Shown piece after piece: positions 52,768 through 60,924 of a DNA stretch of 64,000 nt (positions within the stretch are counted from its first letter, which is position 1; each line of letters opens with the position of its first letter). The translations under genes were made by a program, and so were the position numbers. The DNA is from JAAXHF01 sp963665955 (GTDB taxonomy: Bacteria; Desulfobacterota; Binatia; Bin18), in contig OZ246887.1 of NCBI GenBank assembly GCA_965231765.1, forward strand, positions 1,488,001 to 1,552,000. The letters run 5' to 3'. A model generated the notes under the pieces. The model was not told the origin of the DNA. It worked only from the letters and a program-made list of their open reading frames with translations, and did no database searches.

Positions 52768-53421
52768 ATGTCATCCGCAACTGTCTCCAGCCAGACGACT
52801 GAGGTCCCTCAGCCCAGACCTTCCCTGCAGAAAGGTTTGGGTGGTGGCCCACCGCCAAGTGCTAGGCCAACACCTCCGATCAGTAACGCCCGGCTGGGGA
52901 TGCTAATGCTGATCAGCGCGGAAACGATGCTGTTTGTTGGCCTCGTTGGTGCTTATATTGTTTTTCGGGCAGGCAGCAAGGTCTGGCCCTCAGGCCATCT
53001 GTATCTTCCCGTCGCGGTGACGTGGGTCAATACGATTTTTTTACTCATCAGTTGCTACACCATGCATCGGGCAATCAAGGCACTGCGTCTTGATCAGCAC
53101 GAACGGGTCGTCACCTGGTTGAGTCTGACTGCTTTACTCGGGACGACATTTTTGGCGGTTCAAGGCTATGAGTGGACCCAACTGATACGAGATGGGCTGA
53201 CGATTTCAACGGGCATGTATGGGGCAACGTTCTATACGCTGATCGGCTGCCACGGTTTACACGTTCTGGCGGCAGTTGTGTGGCTCTTGGCCGTGCTCGT
53301 ATTGGCCACGCAGGGTCGCTTCTCTGCCAGTCGGCCGATTGCCGTTGAGATTTGCGGTATGTACTGGTACTACGTGGGGGCGTTGTGGGCAGTTTTATTC
53401 CCGCTCGTGTATCTCAATTAG
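52768..53421 (+). CDS. ctaE: Cytochrome c oxidase subunit III (first copy)
   Basis: 217 residues. The N-terminal 40 residues are Pro/Ser-rich, followed by five membrane helices ('LGMLMLISAETMLFVGLVGA', 'YGATFYTLIGCHGLHVLAAV', 'MYWYYVGALWAVLFPLVYL'). This short five-helix form is usual in bacterial oxidases of this kind. It has the Glu in 'ISAETMLF' that lies near the proton entry. Fifth gene of the operon; a second subunit III follows two genes later. Confidence 0.93.
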   Translation: MSSATVSSQTTEVPQPRPSLQKGLGGGPPPSARPTPPISNARLGMLMLISAETMLFVGLVGAYIVFRAGSKVWPSGHLYLPVAVTWVNTIFLLISCYTMHRAIKALRLDQHERVVTWLSLTALLGTTFLAVQGYEWTQLIRDGLTISTGMYGATFYTLIGCHGLHVLAAVVWLLAVLVLATQGRFSASRPIAVEICGMYWYYVGALWAVLFPLVYLN

Positions 53422-53506
53422 CTTAATTTTAGCTCGATGAAGCAGCGAAGCAGCAGGTAGGCGGGCACGGACACAACAGACACAAAAGAAGAATTGCGAG
53501 AATCTT

Positions 53507-53860
53507 ATGTTACAGACTTCCCAGTATGCTTATATGAGACTCCGCATTTTCTCTCCTTCGTATTGGCTGCTTGTGGGTCTATGGGGGCTTGCCTCCGTCT
53601 TTCCTGCTGCCTTTCCCTCTTCGGCACTCGCCCAGGGTTGTGCGATGTGCAAAACAGCACTCTCAGGGGCAGAGGATCCCCTCGCCGTTGGAATTTTTTG
53701 GAGCGCCATGCTGATGATGAGTATGCCTTTTGTCCTGTTTGCCTCCATTGGCGGCTGGATTTTTTATCAGTATCGGAGCGCAGATCGGCCTGGCTATCCG
53801 CCAGCAGCAGTGTTGCCATTTGAAATCGGCTCAATAAAGAAGAAGGAGGACCTCCCTTGA
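53507..53860 (+). CDS. Small CxxC membrane protein in cox operon
   Basis: 117 residues. A signal peptide or first helix (YWLLVGLWGLASVFPAAF) with a cut or turn after SALAQG is followed by CAMCKTALSG, then a second helix (FWSAMLMMSMPFVLFASIGG). The CxxC on the periplasmic side could bind copper or act as a thiol relay during CuA/CuB assembly; that is inference. Its stop overlaps the TTG start of the second subunit III. Family not recognised by name. Confidence 0.75.
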   Translation: MLQTSQYAYMRLRIFSPSYWLLVGLWGLASVFPAAFPSSALAQGCAMCKTALSGAEDPLAVGIFWSAMLMMSMPFVLFASIGGWIFYQYRSADRPGYPPAAVLPFEIGSIKKKEDLP

Positions 53861-54477
53861 GCGAAGCGGTTATTGATACGCATGGGGCTGTTGAACCAGC
53901 CGAATCGCCTTTAACCCCAGAAAGTTGGGGCAAACTTGGCATGTGGGTTTTTCTGGCCGGAGACGCCATGTCATTTGGCGGCCTGTTAGCCGGCTATGGA
54001 GCACTCCGGGCCAGCAGTCCGGACTGGCCCGATCCTCTCCAAACGCTCGGCATTAACTTGACCGCCGGCATGACATTTCTGCTCATCTGCAGCAGTCTTA
54101 CCATGGTCAAGGCGCTGTCCGCAGCCAGGCACGATGACCAGGCTGCCTTCAAAAAATTCATGTTGCTGACGATCATTGGAGGGACAATTTTTCTGCTCCT
54201 GCAGGCCTACGAGTGGACCCACCTCACCAACGAAGGTATGACCATGAGCGGCAATCCGTGGGGATCTGCGCTGTTTGGCACGACGTTCTATATCCTGACC
54301 GGCTTTCATGGCTGCCACGTATTTGGTGGTGTCGTCTATCTGTCGTGCATCCTGCTGAGTGGCATCAAAGGCAAATATGCAGGCGAGGACGCCAATCCCG
54401 TCGAGATTGTCGGCCTGTACTGGCACTTTGTGGATCTGGTCTGGATTTTGGTCTTTACTTTTGTGTATTTGCTATAG
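53857..54477 (+). CDS. Cytochrome c oxidase subunit III (second copy)
   Basis: 206 residues with five membrane helices ('LGMWVFLAGDAMSFGGLLA', 'FGTTFYILTGFHGCHVFGG', 'GLYWHFVDLVWILVFTFVYL'). The last stretch is the classical subunit III end. The residue corresponding to the proton-entry Glu is Asp (LAGDAMSF). The TTG start has AAGGAGG at good distance. It is diverged from the first copy, so this is an old duplication or two different subunits, as in some caa3-like operons. Confidence 0.9.
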   Translation: MSEAVIDTHGAVEPAESPLTPESWGKLGMWVFLAGDAMSFGGLLAGYGALRASSPDWPDPLQTLGINLTAGMTFLLICSSLTMVKALSAARHDDQAAFKKFMLLTIIGGTIFLLLQAYEWTHLTNEGMTMSGNPWGSALFGTTFYILTGFHGCHVFGGVVYLSCILLSGIKGKYAGEDANPVEIVGLYWHFVDLVWILVFTFVYLL

Positions 54478-54490
54478 GGAGTAAGGTCGA

Positions 54491-54823
54491 ATGGAAAGCG
54501 CACATCACGAACCCAATTACATGAACATCTTTTGGGCCTTGACCGTTTTGACGATCGTCGAGGTCGGCGTCGTCTATTTACCGCTGTCGAAATTCGCCAT
54601 CGGCCTCCTCCTCGTCTTCCTAGCTGTGATCAAGGCAACGCTGGTGGCCCTATATTTTATGCACCTTAGGTTTGAGAAAAGGACGCTGGGGATGATTGCC
54701 CTGACCCCTATGGTCATCTGCGTCTTCCTCATTTTTATGTTGCTGCCAGACCTGACCGCACCCGATAAGACCTATGAACCTCCAGAACAGGTAGCGGTCA
54801 GCGAGTCCGGAGCTAGCCACTAA
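54491..54823 (+). CDS. Cytochrome c oxidase subunit IV (prokaryotic)
   Basis: 110 residues with three membrane helices ('IFWALTVLTIVEVGVVYLPL', 'FAIGLLLVFLAVIKATLVAL', 'IALTPMVICVFLIFMLLP'). 'VIKATLVALYFMHLRFE' is the usual signature of the prokaryotic subunit IV/COX4 family. It is the last gene of the cox operon, 13 bases after the second subunit III, and is followed by a terminator. Confidence 0.9.
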   Translation: MESAHHEPNYMNIFWALTVLTIVEVGVVYLPLSKFAIGLLLVFLAVIKATLVALYFMHLRFEKRTLGMIALTPMVICVFLIFMLLPDLTAPDKTYEPPEQVAVSESGASH

Positions 54824-54839
54824 CGAAACGTACCCCCCC

Positions 54840-55174
54840 CTACGTGCCATCAGCAACGCGCGCCCAGGCACTCTTTTGGGTGCGCGTTTCATTATAAAAC
54901 TTCAATCTCAGCAACAAAAAACAAACCTGCATGAAAAGGGATAAGAAGCGTGACAAAAGCTCCAGGAAAACAGGCAGACAACAGCATTCTTGTCGGCGTT
55001 CCTCCACCCGTTGGCGCGGCTTAACAGCAGAATAGCTGCTCGTCAGGATCACATACCCCCCGAGCCAGGCGGGAATCCCCAAATCTGCTGGAAGTATACC
55101 GACGATATTGATCAGGATGAGCACCATCCCAAGAATAAGTAACAACTGCAGCCGTACAGGATTTTTTTATCCAT
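54840..55174 (-). pseudogene. Two-helix membrane protein gene with a poly-A frameshift
   Basis: On the minus strand GGGGAGGCCGGAA precedes ATG (55174) and then GATAAAAAAATCC. With one more A in the run of seven, the frame reads MDKKNPVRLQLLLILGMVLI and goes on as 'LINIVGILPADLGIPAWLGG' with a second helix. As it stands the ATG frame stops soon after. Either the A-run was misread, the gene is broken, or slippage makes the protein. The C-terminal end runs into the terminator of the cox operon, so the true end may be earlier. Family not recognised. Confidence 0.5.
54855..54888 (+). terminator. Terminator of the cox operon
   Basis: AACGCGCGCCCA (54855-54866) pairs with TGGGTGCGCGTT (54877-54888) with one G-T pair and a ten-base loop, 32 bases after the subunit IV stop. 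Only three Ts follow directly. Confidence 0.65.
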
Positions 55175-55252
55175 TTCCGGCCTCCCCTTTGAAAAGAGTT
55201 TCTTTCTTTTTCGGGAAAGTTACGTATTTCTTGAGCCCTTCTCGAATCCTCC

Positions 55253-55636
55253 TCAAGATGGTCCAGTTCTCCGTGGAGCGTTTTCTCTTGCGGTTAGCAG
55301 ATGGGTGACACTCAACCACAAACTTCGGGAATAGCGGAAGAACCACAAGGGAAAAAATAGGGCAAAGCTAATCCAGAGGATCAGTTGCTGCGTCAGAGTG
55401 ACTTCAACATAGACACCTAACACCAGAAATCCGACCATCGCCAAGACAGCTGTCGCCGCATAGTTGATATAGATCGCGCCAACAAAAAATCCCGGCTCTT
55501 GTTCGTACACGAGCATACAACGGCCACATTGCTTGCGCATGGAGAAAAGACCAGTAAATAAACGCTCTTCACCGCAGCGCGGGCAGCGTAAACGAACCCC
55601 TCGCATCAGAATTTGCCGAGTCCGAGATAGCGGCAT
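55253..55636 (-). CDS. DUF983 family protein
   Basis: 127 residues. Two Cys pairs, CPRCGEERLF and CGRCMLVYEQEPGFF, precede two membrane helices ('INYAATAVLAMVGFLVLGVY' and 'LILWISFALFFPLWFF'). This is the DUF983 pattern, a zinc-ribbon membrane protein often found next to oxidase genes. Its link to oxidase assembly is by association. The gene is convergent with the cox operon and about 80 bases upstream of the frameshifted small gene. Confidence 0.9.
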   Translation of the reverse strand: MPLSRTRQILMRGVRLRCPRCGEERLFTGLFSMRKQCGRCMLVYEQEPGFFVGAIYINYAATAVLAMVGFLVLGVYVEVTLTQQLILWISFALFFPLWFFRYSRSLWLSVTHLLTARENAPRRTGPS

Positions 55637-55896
55637 AGCTTAAATTTCCTCTACACAGTCCTGTCTTGCCTGGGACTTCTCTTGTTTCGCACTTTTATGA
55701 AAATTGATCGAGCAGATTTTTTGCTTCTTACAAACCCAAGGTATCAAAGCCTTCCATCCGTTCGTCCTTTCTCTTCAATCAGTCTAAGCCTGCGGACGTT
55801 TGTTCTAACAGACGACCAGAAGGCTTTTCGTACTCTACGCGGAACAACAACATTGCTCACGGCGCTCTCCTATGCTACGGTTATGCCTCTGTAAAT

Positions 55897-55968
55897 GCCC
55901 TTGTGGTGAAATGGATATCACACAGGTCTCCGGAACCTGAGGTCCGGGTTCGATCCCCGGCGAGGGTA
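55897..55968 (+). tRNA. tRNA-Arg (anticodon CCG)
   Basis: Acceptor arm GCCCTTG pairs with CGAGGGT (G-T pairs at two places), D arm GTGA/TCAC, anticodon arm CAGGT-CTCCGGA-ACCTG with CCG in the loop, T arm CCGGG-TTCGATC-CCCGG, discriminator A. CCA is not encoded. It reads the Arg codon CGG. Gene fragments follow it on the downstream side, as at many tRNA insertion spots. Confidence 0.93.
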
Positions 55969-56039
55969 CTTTCTACTCCCTTATCTGGCCAGGCAGAAAA
56001 ACAGGACACCTGCCCTACTGAGAGACTCCGGCTCCTCAG

Positions 56040-56198
56040 AAGCTCTGTCTCACTGGGCGAGTCCCGGAATAGTCTCAACTGATCGAGCCGCACTCCAGCA
56101 ATAATCTGCCCGGACTCAAGATCAAACACATTCCCGAGCGCATTCACAACCACCAGCGCTCCAACCCGGAAGCCTGAATGGGCCTCAATAGACGCTCC
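56040..56198 (-). pseudogene. Fragment of a P1-family peptidase (DmpA/L-aminopeptidase-esterase)
   Basis: The minus-strand frame after TAG (56201-56199) reads GFRVGALVVVNALGNVFD then SGQIIAGVRLDQLRL. This is the sequence around the core of P1/DmpA peptidases (…VGALVVVNA-G-V-D…G-IIAGAR). Neither the N-terminal part nor the later catalytic Ser region is found, so only a piece remains. It lies between the tRNA and an orphan terminator. Confidence 0.45.
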
Positions 56199-56266
56199 CT
56201 ACTCCGCCTCTTCGATTCTCTCCCAGTCCACACACGAGGATTAGACACAAACTCGTCATAAGGCAT

Positions 56267-56301
56267 AAAAAAACGGCCGAAGAGGGAAGGCTCTCCGGCC
56301 G
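56267..56301 (-). terminator. Orphan rho-independent terminator
   Basis: CGGCCG(A)AGAG / CTCT(C)CGGCCG with one mismatch, followed on the minus strand by seven T residues. No intact minus-strand gene ends here; it may belong to a deleted one. Confidence 0.7.
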
Positions 56302-56525
56302 CAGACAGGGAAAGGAAGGAACAACAAAAGAGAAAGCAGGAGGAGGGGGAAAGGAGGCTGCTTTTCTCTTCTCTCCATTTCTGACGGTTCTCACCTCTAA
56401 AAATTCACCAATTGCACCCTGCTCATCAATTCTATCTTGCCCATCCCGCTCGCCTTGCCCATAGTGCCGCCATATGTGCCTCCCTATCTCTCTTGGCAAA
56501 GTGTAAAAGCATTTGTACCTTGCAC

Positions 56526-56903
56526 CGTTTTGAGGGCGGCACCTTAGAGCGCTTCCCGAATCTGAAGCTGCTGTGTCTTGAAGTCGGTGCCGGCTGGGTG
56601 CCGCATTTCATCGAACGGATGGATAGCAAATGGCAACACAGTGGATTTATGACCGCCTGCAAACGACCGCCGAGTGAATACTTCCGACGTCAGGTGTGGG
56701 TTGGTGCCGATCCAGATGAGAGCATGATTTCAGCAGCCAGTCAGCGTTGGGGATCGGATAAATTATTCTGGTCAACCGATTTTCCTCACTTCGATGGTTT
56801 TCCAGATGCCCTCAATCTCCTCAAAAACTCGATTAAAGATCTAAACCCAACCGACCAACAGAATATTCTCGGCGATAATGCCGCACGGGCATACGATCTG
56901 TAA
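56526..56903 (+). pseudogene. 5'-truncated amidohydrolase family 2 gene
   Basis: The last ~125 residues of an amidohydro_2 enzyme: FEGGTLERFPNLKLLCLEVG, WVPHFIERMDSKW and 'LFWSTDFPHFDGFPDAL', which has the family's late Asp and His. In the intact gene at 3225 the matching part starts near residue 250 of 376, so about two thirds are missing. The codons before 56526 do not look like the family. Probably non-functional. Confidence 0.8.
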
Positions 56904-56938
56904 GATCAGCCTCTTCCGTCAGAAAATCCTTCACTTTG

Positions 56939-56962
56939 CCCTCTCCTATTCATGGGAGAGGG
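56939..56962. repeat. Dispersed palindrome CCCTCTCC...GGAGAGGG
   Basis: Eight-base arms with an eight-base loop, between the amidohydrolase remnant and the desaturase gene. Same family as 13652-13678 and 35745-35768. Confidence 0.6.
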
Positions 56963-56983
56963 TTTCCGAGCCGCCTTCGGCCT

Positions 56984-57976
56984 CTATTTTCCGACCAATC
57001 TCAGCAAACTGACACCGAACGGCTCACAGTAGGCATCTTCTTGGGGATAGATTGTCTGCCGCAGACGCTGGTGCACTCGAGGCAGGTGATAAAACGGCAC
57101 TGAGGGATACAGATGATGTTCCAAATGGTAGTTTACTTGTTTGGGGGAAAAGAAAAAGGCCAAGGCTGGGTGCATAAAATAGGTCCGGGTCTGTTGGTAT
57201 GGATTGTCAGGGTCCGGCACATTCCCATGCTCAATCGCGCCCCGAATCCGAAAAAATATCTGGGTCAGGGTGCAATATGGTACCAACCAATACAGGCCAA
57301 ACCCGACGAGTGCTTGCAGTCCGCTTAAAGCCCAGCCACCAAGCAAGAGGACTCCCCAAAACACCCAAAAAGCTTTCATGTCAGCCACTTTACGGTACTC
57401 CACTTCGCGCGCTTCGCCTAAGAAGCGACGATTAAACCCGTGTGTCGCAAATGGAATATCAATGAAGTACTTGAGGGTCGAAAAGACATTCACGCCACAT
57501 AGATCACGTAACAGGAGGCGCTTGAACTTTTGCTCAGCTAAGGGGTAACGAGCATAAATGGCACGATCAGGATCGTTGGCAGTATGGGTGTATTGGTGAT
57601 GGTACAGGTGAATGAAGCGCCACTTCGCCAATGAAATGAAGACGGGAAAAGCAGCCAAAAGGCGCGACAGCCAATCATTGATCCATAGCGTCCGGGATAC
57701 CCGTTTATGGATTCCCTCATGGGTCAGCACCATCAGCGCATGCTGGCGCGAGGCGATCACGCTGACCATTACGATGTAGACAAGCAGCCCGACTATGCCA
57801 GAAGAACGCGGCACAAGGACCACGCTCGTCACAATAGCGGCAACGATGACTGCCCATACCTCAGCCAGGTGATACGCTGAAACCATTGTATGCGGCCGAG
57901 ACAATGTTTTGATCTCGTGGCGAATGTCCCGGCTGTCAGCCAAGCCAGTCTCAAGGGATTCTTCCACACGCAGCAT
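56984..57976 (-). CDS. Membrane fatty acid desaturase family protein
   Basis: 330 residues from the ATG giving MLRVEESLETG; the open frame runs 36 codons further. The three His boxes of membrane desaturases are present: HEGIHK (HxxxH), HLYHHQYTH (HxxHH) and HLEHHLYP (HxxHH). Four or so membrane helices lie around them. A diiron enzyme that inserts a double bond, or a hydroxyl or other change, into a lipid chain; it needs an electron donor such as a ferredoxin. Divergent from the alpha/beta hydrolase gene. Confidence 0.88.
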   Translation of the reverse strand: MLRVEESLETGLADSRDIRHEIKTLSRPHTMVSAYHLAEVWAVIVAAIVTSVVLVPRSSGIVGLLVYIVMVSVIASRQHALMVLTHEGIHKRVSRTLWINDWLSRLLAAFPVFISLAKWRFIHLYHHQYTHTANDPDRAIYARYPLAEQKFKRLLLRDLCGVNVFSTLKYFIDIPFATHGFNRRFLGEAREVEYRKVADMKAFWVFWGVLLLGGWALSGLQALVGFGLYWLVPYCTLTQIFFRIRGAIEHGNVPDPDNPYQQTRTYFMHPALAFFFSPKQVNYHLEHHLYPSVPFYHLPRVHQRLRQTIYPQEDAYCEPFGVSLLRLVGK

Positions 57977-58071
57977 ACCCGCAGTTCTACACACTGGTAT
58001 TGCTCCCAGCAATACCGGCCTGGCGCTTTTGCAGCAGAGATTATAAGACCACAAGGGAAAAGGAGGAGTGT

Positions 58072-58878
58072 ATGCCACATGCAAGCGTCAACGGAATCAA
58101 TCTGCACTATAATGTCCAAGGCCAAGGACAGCCGCTTTTACTCATCATGGGCCTTGGCTCGCCAGCCGCCAACTGGGATCAACAGTTTGTGGCACAGATG
58201 ACCAAAACCCATCAAGTCATTACCTATGACAACCGGGGAACCGGTCAGTCCGACAAGCCTGACGAAGCCTACTCAATCGCCCTGTTTGCCAGCGATGCAG
58301 TGGCCTTGCTCGATACGCTAAACCTCCCTCGCGTCCACGTGTTTGGCATATCAATGGGCGGCATGATCGCTCAGGAACTGGCTATTCACTATCCACAGCG
58401 TATCGCCAGTCTGGTCTTAGGCTGTACCACACCCGGTGGGAAGAATGCCGTGCCTGCCCCACCAGAGTCGATGAAAGCACTCAAAGGACGGCCTGGACAG
58501 ACACCTGAAGAGGCCGGCCGGGCGGCGTGGCAGCTGTCTTATTCGGAGGAATATATCAACGCCCACCGCGCCGAACTAGAAGCCCATCTGCAACAGGCAT
58601 TGGCTCATGTCACACCACGTTTTGCGTACGAGCGCCACGTAGAAGCCACCATGACACTGCGTGTGTTTAAGCAGCTCAAAGACATTAATATTCCAACTCT
58701 CGTTACCACTGGCCGGGATGATGTTCTCATTCCAGCTGTCAACTCAGAAATCATCGCCAGAGAGATTCCTGGAGCCGAGCTCGCGCTGTTCGACAATGCA
58801 GGTCATGGTTTTGTCACTGCCGCACGCGAGCCGTTGCTCAAGGTCTTTACAGAATTTCTGTCTCGGCAGAGTGTGTAA
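58072..58878 (+). CDS. Alpha/beta hydrolase
   Basis: 268 residues from the ATG after AGGAGGAGTGT. 'LLIMGLGSPAANWD' forms the oxyanion hole, 'VITYDNRGTGQSDKP' is the next loop, the nucleophile Ser is in GISMGG, the Asp in 'LVTTGRDDVLIP' and the His in 'LFDNAGHGFVT'. Near to the 3-oxoadipate enol-lactonase/aclacinomycin esterase-like group. Role open. Upstream is the divergent desaturase gene (95 bases). Confidence 0.92.
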   Translation: MPHASVNGINLHYNVQGQGQPLLLIMGLGSPAANWDQQFVAQMTKTHQVITYDNRGTGQSDKPDEAYSIALFASDAVALLDTLNLPRVHVFGISMGGMIAQELAIHYPQRIASLVLGCTTPGGKNAVPAPPESMKALKGRPGQTPEEAGRAAWQLSYSEEYINAHRAELEAHLQQALAHVTPRFAYERHVEATMTLRVFKQLKDINIPTLVTTGRDDVLIPAVNSEIIAREIPGAELALFDNAGHGFVTAAREPLLKVFTEFLSRQSV

Positions 58879-58963
58879 TTTTTGCCGCCTCGCCCTGGCT
58901 AAGGGGGCAAAGCAATAATCAAGAATAATAGGAAATAGGGATGGGTGAGGGAAAGACACAGCG

Positions 58964-60886
58964 ATGGCGTTGTTGAGCATCCAGAATGTCCGAGTTGGTT
59001 TTGGGGGTCCGCGCCTCTTGGACAACGCGAATCTGCAGATCGAACACGGTGAACGGATTTGCTTGTTGGGCCGCAATGGCGCGGGTAAATCGACCTTCAT
59101 GAAATTCATTCATGGTGATCTGGCGGCAGATGCTGGGGAAATCGTCCGCCAACAGGATACCCGCATTAGCTTCCTGCCTCAGGAGGTCCCGCAAGGTCTG
59201 CACGGCAACGTCTTTGATTTGGTCGCCAGTGGCTTAGGACCGCTCGGTGTGTCTCTCACACACTACCAAAACGTCAGCGCGCAGGTCGCTCAAGAGGGCA
59301 GCAACCAAAAGCTGCTCGCCGACTTAGATCGTCTCCAACAGACGCTGGACGCCAATGGCGGCTGGTTGGTCCATCAGCACGTCGAACAAGTACTCTCGCA
59401 TTTACACCTCGCTCCCAACGCAGCATTCGAGACGCTGTCGGGTGGGCTCAAACGACGGACACTCCTGGCCGCGGCCTTGGTCAGCGACCCCGACCTGCTG
59501 CTACTCGACGAGCCAACCAACCATCTCGATATTGCCTCCATCAGCTGGCTCGAAGACTTCTTAGTGCGTCGTGAAAAAGCCTTACTTTTTGTCACCCACG
59601 ACCGCATGCTGCTGCGCAAACTTGCCACCCGAATCGTCGAACTTGATCGTGCTCAACTCACCAGCTGGTCGTGCGACTATGGAACCTTTTTAGAACGCAA
59701 GCGGGCGGCGCTGGAGGAAGAAGCCGTCCACTGGGCTCGTTTTGACAAAAAGCTGGCCGAGGAAGAAGTCTGGATTCGGCGTGGCATCCGAGCACGTCGG
59801 ACTCGCAATGAAGGTCGGGTACGCGCCCTGCACGAGCTACGCGCCGTCCGCCAAGCCCGGCGAGAAACACTTGGCACGGCTCGCCTCCAAATCCAAGAGG
59901 TCGAGCGCTCTGGCAAGCTCGTCGTTGAAGCTCAGGATGTCAGTTATGCCTATGCAGACCAAGTGGTTATACGCAACTTCTCCTCCAGGATTATGCGGGG
60001 TGACAAGGTCGGTATTCTCGGCCCCAATGGGTGCGGCAAAACAACCTTGCTCCGGCTCCTGCTAGGAGAGCTTGCCCCTCAGCGGGGCACAGTTCGGCTT
60101 GGTACCCACCTGTCGGTCGCTTATTTTGACCAGTTGCGCACCCAGTTAGACGAAGGAAAAACGGTTCAAGAGATTGTGGGCGATGGGAATGACACTATTA
60201 CCTTCAACGGTCAGTCACGCCATATTATCAGCTATCTGGGCGATTTCCTGTTTCCACCAGACCGGGCCCGGAGCCCGATTCGTATCCTGTCTGGCGGCGA
60301 ACGCAACCGCTTGCTGCTTGCCCGTTTGTTTACTAAACCGTCGAATATATTGGTGTTAGACGAGCCGACAAATGATCTTGATGCCGAGACCATGGAGCTG
60401 CTCGAAGAATTGTTGCTTGAATATCAAGGCACGGTTCTTCTCGTCAGCCACGATCGGGCGCTCCTCAACAATGTGGTCACGAGTACCTTAGCCTTTGAAG
60501 ACGACGGACAGGCCTATGAATATATTGGTGGCTATGACGACTGGCTGCGTCAACGCCGCCCGACTCAGACAGAAACGCAGGCAGTCCAGCCGAAGCGTGA
60601 CAAACAACGCCTCCAGCGCGAACGTCCGGAAAAACTCGCTTACAAAGAACACCGCGAGCTAGAAGTCTTGCCTGAACACATTGAGCAGCTAGAAACTGAA
60701 CAAGCCGAATTGCACCAGCAGTTAGCTGACCCAGAGCTGTATAAGCAGAACGGCAGCGAGGTCGGGACACTCAAATCTCGGCTCACGGCGCTGGAGCAGA
60801 AACTCGAAGCAGCCTATGCTCGCTGGGAAGCATTGGAAGCCATTCAGAATGGCGAAGCCTCTCCCAAAGGAGATCAGAGTGGTTGA
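58964..60886 (+). CDS. uup: ABC-F protein Uup
   Basis: 640 residues with two ABC domains and a C-terminal coiled coil. Walker A motifs are GRNGAGKST and GPNGCGKTT, the signatures LSGGLKRRTLLA and LSGGERNRLLLA, and Walker B parts 'DLLLLDEPTNHLD' and 'ILVLDEPTNDLD'. The coiled coil from ~residue 560 (EHIEQLETEQAELHQQL) is the Uup type, thought to touch DNA or ribosomes. It does not have membrane parts. It probably helps with stalled ribosomes or transposon excision as in E. coli Uup. Confidence 0.95.
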   Translation: MALLSIQNVRVGFGGPRLLDNANLQIEHGERICLLGRNGAGKSTFMKFIHGDLAADAGEIVRQQDTRISFLPQEVPQGLHGNVFDLVASGLGPLGVSLTHYQNVSAQVAQEGSNQKLLADLDRLQQTLDANGGWLVHQHVEQVLSHLHLAPNAAFETLSGGLKRRTLLAAALVSDPDLLLLDEPTNHLDIASISWLEDFLVRREKALLFVTHDRMLLRKLATRIVELDRAQLTSWSCDYGTFLERKRAALEEEAVHWARFDKKLAEEEVWIRRGIRARRTRNEGRVRALHELRAVRQARRETLGTARLQIQEVERSGKLVVEAQDVSYAYADQVVIRNFSSRIMRGDKVGILGPNGCGKTTLLRLLLGELAPQRGTVRLGTHLSVAYFDQLRTQLDEGKTVQEIVGDGNDTITFNGQSRHIISYLGDFLFPPDRARSPIRILSGGERNRLLLARLFTKPSNILVLDEPTNDLDAETMELLEELLLEYQGTVLLVSHDRALLNNVVTSTLAFEDDGQAYEYIGGYDDWLRQRRPTQTETQAVQPKRDKQRLQRERPEKLAYKEHRELEVLPEHIEQLETEQAELHQQLADPELYKQNGSEVGTLKSRLTALEQKLEAAYARWEALEAIQNGEASPKGDQSG

Positions 60887-60924
60887 AGCGATGCAGGCAA
60901 GCGCAGCTAAGGAAGGGCGCGCCC

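Noticed and set aside
55682..55894. 70-codon plus-strand frame before the tRNA
   Set aside because: No ribosome site, no conserved pattern, and it ends just before the tRNA; likely non-coding leader sequence.
56185..56499. 104-codon minus-strand frame near the orphan terminator
   Set aside because: It spans the terminator hairpin itself and has low-complexity Ser/Phe/Pro content, so it is unlikely to be coding.
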